Shown one piece after another: positions 23,946 through 32,204 of a stretch of DNA of 59,571 nt. Source of the DNA: Okeania sp. SIO3I5 (GTDB taxonomy: Bacteria; Cyanobacteriota; Cyanobacteriia; Cyanobacteriales; Microcoleaceae). Position numbers and translations under genes: made by a program. Every line of letters starts with the position of its first letter. The stretch's first letter is position 1. Location: the NCBI RefSeq assembly GCF_010672085.1, contig NZ_JAAHHT010000040.1, positions 1 to 59,571 on the forward strand, read 5' to 3'. The notes beneath the pieces were generated by a model. It saw nothing but the letters and a program-made list of their open reading frames with translations. It did no database searches and was not told where the DNA came from.

Positions 23946-24860
23946 TTAATTTTCGCTACTAAATCTTGCCAATAATTCCTCACGAGATAATTGAGGTAAT
24001 TGTAATAGTAAAGAGGAAAATTCCTCTGGAGATAAAGATAATATTGGTTCAATAATATCCCTAAGTTGCTCATCCAAGGAATTAAACTTCATTATCAGCA
24101 AATTCTCAATAATCGTAGTACGTTCGACTCGGGCACCTTGCTCTATACCTGACTGAGTAGCAGCTTCTAATTTGTCCAATAAAAGTGGTGATAAACGCAT
24201 AATTAAGTCTCTATCCTCTTCTTCTAATTCTGAACTTACTTCTAAATTACTACGCAAAGAAGATAATAACAATAAAGCATTTTCCCGGAATGGATTTCCT
24301 TGTGGTAGTGTTTCTAATGTATCTATTGCCTTTTGTTGGACGCTGCCTCTACCTAACATTCTTAACCATAAAGTATCTAATGTTTCTGGTAATTGATGAA
24401 TTACTACTAATCCAGTTCTCAAGAATGGAGCTAATAAATAAATTCCTTCACCCCAATTATCCCCATCATTTTTAGCACCAATATTCTCTAGTATTTTACT
24501 TGATGCAGTGGGTGTTAAAATCCATAATTTAGGATAATTCTCTTCAGTAATCTTAGTCTTTTCTCGATTCGCTCGACGGATATAATCTGTATGAACTTCT
24601 AATAATTTCAGTACACAAGTCCGAATTTCGTTAATTGATACAGGATTACGGAAAGGTTCAAATAAAGAAATATTAGAGGCTAATTTTCCTAATAATCCTA
24701 ATACTTCTGGTGCATTTTGCGAGCTAGTTTTTGGTGTAAAAAAGACATCAACTTGTCTAATTTCACTGCGGATTTCTAGAGGTGCTTGACATTCTCCGAA
24801 TGGTGATAATAGTTCTTCTAAATAATCTTTAGCAAATTGGTCGTGGATAAATCTGGTCAT
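23946..24860 (-). CDS. Rpn-like / DUF4351-type hypothetical protein, 304 aa
   Basis: The protein starts TRFIHDQFAKDYLEELLSPFG and continues with EIRSEIRQVDVFFTPK, whose Glu and Asp spacing resembles a PD-(D/E)XK nuclease core. The C-terminal third (LEAATQSGIEQGARVERTTIIENLLIMKF and SREELLARF) resembles the coiled tails of cyanobacterial Rpn/DUF4351 proteins. These large families are often labelled transposase-like; their biology is unclear. A truncated copy of its 3' end sits downstream at 23151-23415. The start ATG lies next to TTCAGTTATAGCGCTAGG, the end of an STRR block. Assignment to the Rpn group is moderate. Confidence 0.72.
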   Translation of the reverse strand: MTRFIHDQFAKDYLEELLSPFGECQAPLEIRSEIRQVDVFFTPKTSSQNAPEVLGLLGKLASNISLFEPFRNPVSINEIRTCVLKLLEVHTDYIRRANREKTKITEENYPKLWILTPTASSKILENIGAKNDGDNWGEGIYLLAPFLRTGLVVIHQLPETLDTLWLRMLGRGSVQQKAIDTLETLPQGNPFRENALLLLSSLRSNLEVSSELEEEDRDLIMRLSPLLLDKLEAATQSGIEQGARVERTTIIENLLIMKFNSLDEQLRDIIEPILSLSPEEFSSLLLQLPQLSREELLARFSSEN

Positions 24861-24869
24861 TTCAGTTAT

Positions 24870-25135
24870 AGCGCTAGGAAATAGGGAATAGGGAATAGAG
24901 AATAGGGAATAGGGAATAGTAAATTTTCAAAGGGTTTTCCTAGGTCATGCTGCGCAAACAGGATTTAGAAATGTCAAACACCTTAATGTGTAGGGCTATA
25001 TCACTTATCAGTTACCGAAAAACTATGGCTTAAAGCCTCTCCTTTAAAGGAGAAAAAAATTTCCCTTTTAACCAATCCTCTTCTTGAAAAGAAGAAGAAA
25101 TTATTAATTATTAATTGTTAATTATTAATTATTGA
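24870..25135 (-). repeat. GGAATAG heptamers and an inverted R1 copy
   Basis: 24870-24922 is a run of GGAATAG-type heptamers that begins TATAGCGCTAGG, as also near 53880. 25013-25135 is an inverted R1 copy starting TTACCGAAAAAC with hairpins CCTCTCCTTT/AAAGGAGA and CCTCTTCTTG/AAGAAGAAG. No gene in this gap. Confidence 0.68.
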
Positions 25136-25176
25136 ACAGCACCTATATGGAATAAAGAGACTTGAAATACTAAAGT

Positions 25177-25914
25177 TTATTTTTTTCCAATATGAATATT
25201 ATTTTCTGCTGAAACACCAGACAACTTTCGTACTTCTTTCTGCACACTTATACCAATTTCTAACGCTTCATTTAGTAACTTTCCATATTCAGTTGCCTGA
25301 TTTTTAACATCAAAATTCATTAGAGCAGACAAATTATTTTCCATACTGGCAAATAATTCATACCGCCTGATCATAAAATCTTGATTTTCCCGTAAAATTC
25401 TTTCTGTTTGTAATGCACAAATCAAACTTTCTCTAGTTACTTCCAATGCTTTAAGCACATCATTTCGATTAATCAAATTTACTTCTAAATTTCCCACCGC
25501 AGCTAATCTATCCATAATCTCTACAGCCATAATTACCTGATTATATTTATTTACCTCATTCTGCAATTTTGCTAGTTCTTTTAGTGGTTGAGTTTTCCAC
25601 CACATATAAATATTCCAGCACAGAGTAATACCTAGTGATATTCCCAGAACAATTTTAATAAATAGACTGATTAAGCGAGGGTCATCAGAAGCATAACTTG
25701 TCTTAGTAATCATCAATAAAGTAAGAGGTAGAGAAATAATTAAAGTTAAACCAAATACAACAATTTGATTCAACATAATTGACAAAATTTGCCTTCTACT
25801 AAATCCTAATGGTAACTGATATAAATTAACCATTGATATATCACTGGAACTTTTAGAACTTAACTGCTCTACCTCTAAATCTGTAATTTTTAAATCTGGT
25901 AAATCTGGTTGCAT
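25177..25914 (-). CDS. Hypothetical membrane protein, 245 aa, two predicted helices
   Basis: I do not recognise the family. Two hydrophobic segments lie near residues 46-70 (IMLNQIVVFGLTLIISLPLT) and 82-105 (SLFIKIVLGISLGITLCWNI), joined by a short loop. A long, mostly helical cytoplasmic C-terminus follows (LAKLQNEVNKYNQ, VTRESLICALQTERILRENQ). The N-terminal 35 residues are acidic and serine-rich (LEVEQLSSKSSSDIS). The layout suggests a membrane-anchored helical scaffold or sensor. No operon partner: both sides are repeat-filled. Confidence 0.62.
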   Translation of the reverse strand: MQPDLPDLKITDLEVEQLSSKSSSDISMVNLYQLPLGFSRRQILSIMLNQIVVFGLTLIISLPLTLLMITKTSYASDDPRLISLFIKIVLGISLGITLCWNIYMWWKTQPLKELAKLQNEVNKYNQVIMAVEIMDRLAAVGNLEVNLINRNDVLKALEVTRESLICALQTERILRENQDFMIRRYELFASMENNLSALMNFDVKNQATEYGKLLNEALEIGISVQKEVRKLSGVSAENNIHIGKK

Positions 25915-26008
25915 AATTATTTCACATTTGCTCCCACAAAAATTTTATCAAAATAATTGGGTCTAAAACCCCGCCTTGATTGGCGAAATGTTTTTGGAGG
26001 GGAAGTTA

Positions 26009-26565
26009 TATCATGTCCGGTAGCATCGGTATTCTAAAAGGGTAAGAATTCAGAATTCAGAATTTAGAATTCAGAAATTTGGGATGAAAGTTTTAGTATT
26101 CTTGGAATTAAGGGTATTATAGCAATTCCCAAGAAGCGTGAGGTACAAAATTCCTTGGTTTTAGGGAACAGGGAACACTTAACTGGGAACAGGGAATAGG
26201 GAATAGGGAATAGGAAACAGGGAATAGGAAATAGGAACAAATAAAGATAGGTGTACCTCACGATTGCTGAGAAACGCTATATACTATTTTAAAAAAAGAA
26301 TGTTACGAATAATAAGGGTTATCAAAAGATTTTATAGGAGATGTCCCTTGGATAAAAAAGATAACTTACCACCTAAAAAATGGTATTGAACCCATTCCCA
26401 TAAGACTCCCGACTCCTGACTACTGACTCCTAAGAAGTCTCCTAGCTATTTGTAGCAAACATCTATAAATTTGGTATTAACCCCGAAACAACTTAAAATT
26501 TCCTGTAGATATTCACCTTGTGGAATAGGCATCTTGCCTGTGCCGGTTTACCAGCGGACATGATA
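26009..26565. mobile_element. Family R3 element with nested insertions (TTA duplication)
   Basis: Outer ends are TATCATGTCCGGTAGCATCG and, inverted, ACCAGCGGACATGATA. TTA is duplicated at 26006-26008 and 26566-26568. It is interrupted near 26115 by further sequence: a family R6 MITE at 26118-26283 (ends TATAGCAATTCCC and GAGAAACGCTATA), then about 190 bp of other repeats. The resident sequence resumes near 26474 (GGTATTAACCCCG). The uninterrupted version can be seen at 28725-28919. Confidence 0.82.
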
Positions 26566-26607
26566 TTAAATCCCCATTACAAACATCACTTCTGACTTCT
26601 GACTTCT

Positions 26608-26812
26608 GACCATTTTTTGAATTCAAAATTAAAAATTCACGCGTTCAAAAATTTTGATTATAAGTGAATTTCAATAATTGTTTAATTAAGGATTCAAGCC
26701 TTGTTCTGTAGAACGAAAAAATCAAAAATATTTTCCTTATTTCAAGCCTCTGATTTTAGGCATAAGTTATAATGCAAGAATTAATAATGCAAGAATTTTG
26801 AATTAATTTTAC
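26608..26812. repeat. Dispersed repeat R13, second copy
   Basis: It matches 2809-3030 over most of its length (GACCATTTTTTGAATTCAAA, TTTCAATAATTGTTTAATTA, AAATATTTTCCTTATTTCAA). It again ends a few bases from the stop codon of a minus-strand gene. Confidence 0.7.
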
Positions 26813-26816
26813 TTCA

Positions 26817-27497
26817 TTAATTCCACCCTAAAAGACTGGTAATTAGATTGATAATCGTTAAATAAAAATTACCTCCTCTGTCTCTAAAAATTTGGAAAGG
26901 TTCTCCTGGTGAGCCAAAAAAAGGTCGCAGAGTCCATCCTAATTGAAATCCCACAAAAGCATATAATCCCAACCAAAATCGCAAAATCTTCAATCTAACT
27001 TCTTTTCCTTCTGCATCTTCTTCAGATAAAAAATTCATTCCCTGGTAAAAGAATTGTACCCCTAAAAAGCCTGTAACTGCAAAAATAACAACATTTAATA
27101 ATACAAAAAACTGATAATTATTTATAGACAAGAGGAAAAACAAACTAACTGGTGCAAAGCCAAATAATAAAACCGCAATTAATGCCATTGCCGTCATTAA
27201 TAATGTCAAAAATTGTTCAAAGCTTTTCTTGGAACCAAACATGACATTAAAGAAGTATAACGTCGGAAAACAAATAATTAAAGTTAATAAGTATAATGCT
27301 GGTAACTTAACAGCAGAAAAAAATGCTTGTAACCAACTATTTGAACTACCTATTATTGCACCATAAATCGCAAAAAATACAGCACTAGAAATTAATAAAC
27401 CGAATATTTTTTCCTTGAGTTGATGACCTTGACGAATATCTTCTAGAAACTTCTGCCTCTCTCGTAATAGCTCCATGACAATAGAAAAGTATTTCAT
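26817..27497 (-). CDS. Yip1-like multi-pass membrane protein
   Basis: The 226-residue protein starts with a short amphipathic stretch (MKYFSIVMELLRERQKFLEDIRQG). Four to six membrane helices follow, among them FGLLISSAVFFAIYGAIIG, LPALYLLTLIICFPTLYFFN, TAMALIAVLLFGFAPVSLFF and VVIFAVTGFLGVQFFYQG. The layout resembles the Yip1/YIF1-type fold used in cyanobacterial proteins of unknown function, sometimes labelled actin-binding WH2 proteins. I cannot name a role. Repeat R13 lies directly 3'. Confidence 0.65.
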   Translation of the reverse strand: MKYFSIVMELLRERQKFLEDIRQGHQLKEKIFGLLISSAVFFAIYGAIIGSSNSWLQAFFSAVKLPALYLLTLIICFPTLYFFNVMFGSKKSFEQFLTLLMTAMALIAVLLFGFAPVSLFFLLSINNYQFFVLLNVVIFAVTGFLGVQFFYQGMNFLSEEDAEGKEVRLKILRFWLGLYAFVGFQLGWTLRPFFGSPGEPFQIFRDRGGNFYLTIINLITSLLGWN

Positions 27498-28072
27498 TCT
27501 TTTAGCTCCTATTTGTAAGTATTTTGTTTATATCTTATTCAAAACTCCAATTTGGAGATATTCAGTTCCTCAAATAATATTAAATTCTTGTATTGCTGTG
27601 CTTATGCCTCAGAAATAGGAAGTTATCCCCAAGCAATTTTTCAGAAATAATATCAAGTCCGGTAGTATCAGTATTTTCAATAATTAATAATTAACAATTA
27701 ACAATTAATAATTAATAATTACCTCGTCAATGTCGAAACATACAATGGCCATTACAGACTGATATGGATTATACCAATTCCCATGCATTAATGCTATACT
27801 TGGGCAATACTTCAGTTATCAATTAATTAGTATATATCAAATCATTTTTTTGCTAGTTTTAGCTGATTTAATATTAATTATTGTCAGGATAAAAAATCAT
27901 AGTAGCTAAATAAAACTACTGAAGTTATTAAAAATAATGTACTAAAAAATACATTTTTTCTCCCAAAAAAGCCAGGCCAAGACTTGCGCATAACTCGTCT
28001 ATAATGCCCAAGCTTTATGTTAAGAAAGATGTGGGTAAAGCATAGTCCTGCAAGGAGAGGGGGGAGGTTTTA
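27498..28072. other. AT-rich gene-free spacer
   Basis: It contains an isolated R3-like end TATCAAGTCCGGTAGTATCA at 27652, AATTAATAATTAACAATT repeats (27680-27720), and unremarkable AT-rich sequence to about 28010. The TACCAATTCCCATGCATTAA phrase near 27773 has weak dyad symmetry. No gene is supported. Confidence 0.5.
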
Positions 28073-28351
28073 TATCAAATCCGCTTAAACAGTTATAGAT
28101 TGCTTAAGTCTTTAGGAGTCAGGAGTCAACCCACCCCTAACCCCTCCCAGGAGGGGAAGTCAGGAGTCAGGAGAAGAAAGAATCATACAGCGGTTTTCAT
28201 TTCAGTAAACCACAGTAGGGACGTTCCATGGAACGTCCCTACTAGGTTTGAAATGTGAATATGTGGTTCATCAATCTGAAAAGTGCTGTAAAGATGAACG
28301 TAGTTATGAAGATATGAGATTTTTTTTATGTCCAATTAAAAGGATTTGATA
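28073..28351. mobile_element. Family R4 MITE (TTA duplication) with a nested R2 MITE
   Basis: Outer ends are TATCAAATCCGCTTAAAC and AAAAGGATTTGATA. TTA is duplicated at 28070-28072 and 28352-28354. At 28188-28288 lies a complete R2 element (ends CAGCGGTTTTCATTTCAG and AAAAGTGCTG between TA dinucleotides). It is almost the exact reverse complement of 5083-5182, including the CCATGG-centred palindrome. Confidence 0.85.
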
Positions 28352-28416
28352 TTACCCACAATTTTTTTAGTCTGGACGCGCTAGTAGTGGCGCATCCAGC
28401 TTAAAAGGATATATCA

Positions 28417-28919
28417 TATCATGTCCGGTTGAATAGTTATAAATAAAAATGGAGGAGTCAGAATTCAGGAGTCAGGAGTCAGGAGTCAGGAGCGAAGAGG
28501 AGAGAATTTTAAGCTATAAATGAAGAGAAAGTTTTTTGGTCGTGTAAGCGGAAGGTCGTTCTATCACGCTCTGCTCCGGACATGATATTACTTGAATAGT
28601 ACGAGTTCTACCAAGTAATCCCAAATAGGTTGTTTGGATCTTTGAGAAATTTTCTGACACCTTTGAATAACTCTAGCGCTTTTGCTGTGGCATATTGTGT
28701 AGCAGCAAGGGAGAAAGCGCTTGATATCATGTCCGCTGGTGTCGGAAAGTGCAAACCAAAGGATGAATATCTACAGGAAATTTAAGTTGTTTCGGGGTTA
28801 ATACCCTTAATTCCAAGAATACTAAAACCTGACAAAGCAAATTTCTGAATTCTAAATTCGCGCATTCTCGCATTCTGAATTCTTACCGTTTTACAATACC
28901 GATGCTACCGGACATGATA
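28417..28919. mobile_element. Two family R3 MITEs (28417-28587 and 28725-28919)
   Basis: The first has ends TATCATGTCCGGTTGAATAG and GCTCCGGACATGATA; its flanks TCA/TTA differ by one base. The second is a complete 195-bp copy with ends TATCATGTCCGCTGGTGTCG and GATGCTACCGGACATGATA. It has an exact TGA duplication (28722-28724, 28920-28922). Their interiors differ; the second holds TTCTGAATTC repeats. The gap between them (28588-28724) shows no gene. Confidence 0.82.
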
Positions 28920-28965
28920 TGAATTATCCTACATAAATAATCAATACTCCAAATCAGTTATTTCA

Positions 28966-29520
28966 TTAGAAAAATTCTTCTATGGGAACTTTTGTGATAC
29001 AAGAAGATAAAAGGTATTGAAAAATTTCTTTGCTTTGAGGAGAAACCTTACCTTCAGATATCTCAAGAGAAACTTCTAAAAAAGTTTCCCAAGGATATTG
29101 TTTTTCAGCTTGTTGAATCATACAAACACAAAATTCTTTTCCCTCTTCTCCATTGCTACAACCATCGATGAATTCTTTAACCATCTGTGGCGGATAAACG
29201 TAGGAATTTAATCCATCTAATTCAATATTTATGTCAGCAGATATTCCTTTTCGAGTATCATCCGATCGCTCAAAGCGCATTTTTTCCATTGCTTCTAAAG
29301 TTTCCTTATCGAATTTTTTGTTACCACTACTTTCGATAATTTCTAAATTAGTCGGTTTTCCTTTTCTATTTATATCGAACTCAATACGTAATCGCATCCG
29401 ATTTTTTTCTTGAGCTACAACCGATGTCGGAATTACTAAAAAGACTAATAACAACATGATAACTTTTAGTCTTTTTAACCAAGAGGAAAATTTTTGAATA
29501 TTGGGAGAAATTTTAATCAT
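28966..29520 (-). CDS. Secreted or anchored TonB C-terminal-domain protein, 184 aa
   Basis: A hydrophobic N-terminal segment (about 19-36, LKVIMLLLVFLVIPTSVVAQ) looks like a signal peptide with a cut after Val-Ala-Gln. Then comes a TonB-type domain (about 42-107): MRLRIEFDINRKGKPTNLEI, ESSGNKKFDKETLEAMEKMRF. The remaining 75 residues hold three Cys (DGCSNGEEGKEFCVCMIQ) and one more near the end, suggesting disulfides in the periplasm. It lacks the Pro-rich spacer and the N-terminal anchor of true energy-transducing TonB, so a role in TonB transport is doubtful. No TonB-dependent receptor or ExbBD genes are nearby. Confidence 0.7.
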   Translation of the reverse strand: MIKISPNIQKFSSWLKRLKVIMLLLVFLVIPTSVVAQEKNRMRLRIEFDINRKGKPTNLEIIESSGNKKFDKETLEAMEKMRFERSDDTRKGISADINIELDGLNSYVYPPQMVKEFIDGCSNGEEGKEFCVCMIQQAEKQYPWETFLEVSLEISEGKVSPQSKEIFQYLLSSCITKVPIEEFF

Positions 29521-29654
29521 AATTTTTTATCAAGGGAGTAGAAAATTCGAGTAATTGAGTAGGGTGCCTTAGACGACTTAAATTTAGACTAGAAAACGGA
29601 TTTATCAATCCGTCGCACGGCACCATTTTAGCTATGTCGGTGTACTACTACACC

Positions 29655-30150
29655 TTTCGCAAGATTCGATGTCACAGATTACTTTCAACTTCTGAGTTGT
29701 CAGTTCTGAGTTCTGCTATACCTGGAATCTGCTGTCTGTTGGGTTTCATTCTTCAACCCAACCTACGCTTTTGGCAAGATTCGATGTCACAGATTACTTT
29801 TGATATCAAATCCGCTCGCGAAAGGAGTGATATAATTCTACCATCAGAAAAGAGTGAAAACTCCTAGTTGGTCGAGGGTTTGGAGACCAAACCCCTACAG
29901 TCTTGAATTATACCGATACTACCGGATTTGATATGACTTCTGAGTTCAGCTATACCTGGAATCTGCTGTATGTTGGGTTTCATTCTTCAACCCAACCTAC
30001 ACCTGTAGCAAGATTCGATGTCACAGATTACTTTCAACTTCTGAGTTGTCAGTTCTGAGTTCAGCTATACCTGGAATCTGCTGTATGTTGGGTTTCATTC
30101 TTCAACCCAACCTACGCTTTTAGCAAGATTCGATGTCAGAGATTACTTTT
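29655..30150. repeat. Tandem array of about 118-bp units, one holding a family R4 MITE
   Basis: Units begin CAAGATTCGATGTCACAGAT, continue with a GAGTTCTGAGTT-type stretch, CTATACCTGGAATCTGCTGT and a TTGGGTTTCATTCTTCAACC hairpin. Four units start near 29655, 29774, 30009 and 30123; the last is partial. The second unit is split by an R4 element at 29804-29933 (ends TATCAAATCCGCTCGCGA and ACTACCGGATTTGATA) with a TGA duplication (29801-29803, 29934-29936). The MITE entered after the array formed. Confidence 0.83.
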
Positions 30151-30197
30151 AACTCCTGACTTCTAACTTTTGAATTTTGAATTTTGAATTTTGAATT

Positions 30198-31868
30198 CTA
30201 GAGCTCCTGTTTTTTCAATTTCACAAATACATCATAATTGGTTGTGCGACTATTACTAACAATAGATGTCACCCCAATAGATTCCATACCATCTAACCAA
30301 ATTTTTTGATTGGTAGGTAACTGCGGAATAGAAAGATTTTGAGGATTGAAAGTCCGACTAATATCAATGAAAAAGTTACCATTAAAAGATTCTGACTCTA
30401 ATGGTAAAGTTTCTTGCAATACCACACTTTCTGCCATCGAATTTGTCGGTGCAGGCAATATTTGATTTTCTATAGATCCTCCTAAAGTGAAAAATACTAC
30501 GTTCCCATTCAACCAACCACGAATTACGGTAAAACCACCAAAGGGGGAAGTCCACTTCACAACAGGTTGTCCGCTAGCAACAGCTTCACCTACTTCAAAT
30601 TCTCTTTTCTTCATCGCCTCATCTAATTTTTTCAGAGACTCTTCCGCAGCACGGCGATCGCTTGCTTTAACCATAAACACAAACCCCGCAGCAAATTTTT
30701 GTAACTGCTCCTTATTTTTGGGAATAGGTAGCAAAGACAAAGAATATTCTCCTGCCATCCAATCGATAAATTCCTTATCTAGATCCATACCAGTTGCATT
30801 CTTCACAGTTTGACGAAATACCCCTGGGTTAATGGGAGCGATGGGATTAGCTCCCGCACCCTTGACATAATCAGACCACATTTTCTGTAAATTACTGCCA
30901 GATATCATCATCAAAGCATTTCCAGGAACCCGACTTAACATTCCCGTGGCATTATTTTCGACAGTAAACTTTTTCTCACTATTAGGTTTTAGCCAAGAAA
31001 TTGCCTTTAAATCTATACCTTCAGGAACTATACTGACTGTTGCTGCCATTCCCTGATTATCCTCAAGTCGTTTGAGATTTTCCTCAGACACAGGAGTAAT
31101 AGATTTACTAGAAGTATAAGCAGCAGCAGCAGGAATATTCACATATACCTGAGCAAAAGGTGCCGCACTTTCCAATGTCTTCATCGCTTCTGTATAACCA
31201 GGAGCTTCTTCTAGAGAATTATCTCCTTTATATATATCGATCGCTCGGTTTATTGCCGTTTGAGAATTAGTAACTACCAAAAACTCTCCTCCCAATGCTG
31301 CTACAGAAATATCTTGATTAGGTACTCCTTCAGTTTCTGTAATTTCAATACCTCTGTAGGTACGTTTAACTAATTTACCCTCTTTAGGAGAGCGCGGTTT
31401 GTCTAAAATTTGTTGAGCTGCCGTTGGATCGGCGATCGGCAATACCACCAGAGTTGCTTGTTGAGCGGGGGGAGGTGGCGGAGAATCGGGAGTAGTTGGG
31501 TTAGTCGGTTCTAGAGTAGACTTGCGCAAAAAAGCGATCGCTACTTCCTTACCTATCCAAGGTTGAATATCTCGTTGATAATTATAACCATAAGTAGTGA
31601 GGAAGCGATCGCGCAACTGCCCCAACAATTTTTGCAAAGCAGCTTTTGATTGAGGAGTGCCAAACTGTTGTAAATTTTCCCATTGAGTAGAGTCAGTAGA
31701 AAGATGTAAAGTCATCATTGCATCCTTGGGGACAACCTCGGCACCCACAGGCAAATTGTCTACTGTTTCTTCGGAAGAGATGAGGATATAGCCAGCGACA
31801 CTGCCGATAATCATTAAGCAGGCAGCTCCTAGTAAGGTTAAAGGTAAGGTTTTATCTTGCTTTTTCAT
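30198..31868 (-). CDS. DUF3352 domain-containing protein, 556 aa
   Basis: An N-terminal membrane helix (about 8-30, LTLLGAACLMIIGSVAGYIL) is followed by a long extracytoplasmic part. The opening PVGAEVVPKDAMMTLHLSTD and GTPQSKAALQKLLGQLRDRF, with YNYQRDIQPWIGKEVAIAFL, are typical of the cyanobacterial DUF3352 family. A short Pro-rich loop (PTTPDSPPPPPAQQ) interrupts it near residue 130. Function of the family is unknown; it is usually a single-copy chromosomal gene in cyanobacteria. It is monocistronic here. A HIP1 site lies near the start of the core. Confidence 0.85.
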   Translation of the reverse strand: MKKQDKTLPLTLLGAACLMIIGSVAGYILISSEETVDNLPVGAEVVPKDAMMTLHLSTDSTQWENLQQFGTPQSKAALQKLLGQLRDRFLTTYGYNYQRDIQPWIGKEVAIAFLRKSTLEPTNPTTPDSPPPPPAQQATLVVLPIADPTAAQQILDKPRSPKEGKLVKRTYRGIEITETEGVPNQDISVAALGGEFLVVTNSQTAINRAIDIYKGDNSLEEAPGYTEAMKTLESAAPFAQVYVNIPAAAAYTSSKSITPVSEENLKRLEDNQGMAATVSIVPEGIDLKAISWLKPNSEKKFTVENNATGMLSRVPGNALMMISGSNLQKMWSDYVKGAGANPIAPINPGVFRQTVKNATGMDLDKEFIDWMAGEYSLSLLPIPKNKEQLQKFAAGFVFMVKASDRRAAEESLKKLDEAMKKREFEVGEAVASGQPVVKWTSPFGGFTVIRGWLNGNVVFFTLGGSIENQILPAPTNSMAESVVLQETLPLESESFNGNFFIDISRTFNPQNLSIPQLPTNQKIWLDGMESIGVTSIVSNSRTTNYDVFVKLKKQEL

Positions 31869-31906
31869 TCTTAGCTAAAATGGAATTAGAGATTAAAATA
31901 TAAATT

Positions 31907-32095
31907 TGTAGGTTGGGTTGAGGTATCCCGTTAGCGGAGCTTATCCGCAGGATAAACCCAACATTATCTATGTTTTTGTTAGGTTACGTTGTTTGACTTG
32001 AGCCGGCAAAAAGCTTTTTCAAGCGAAACTAAACAACCCTTGGGTTTTTGTTGGGTTGCGCTGTCGCTTAACCCAACCTACAATCTACAATATTG
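31907..32095. repeat. Inverted repeat of the GTAGGTTGGGTT / AACCCAACCTAC family
   Basis: Outer arms TTGTAGGTTGGGTTGAGG and GCTTAACCCAACCTACAA enclose smaller TTGTTGGGTT/AACCCAAC pieces. Similar units lie at 38040-38155, 14190-14222 and inside 36707-37395. It fills the gap between two divergently transcribed genes. Confidence 0.7.
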
Positions 32096-32204
32096 TATAT
32101 GAACAATAGTTTGTAATTTTCTACTAATTTCTGACTTTGTGTAAAGAGTAAAAATAATCAAAAAAATCTAACTTTTGAATTTTGAATTTTGAATTTTGAA
32201 TTGT

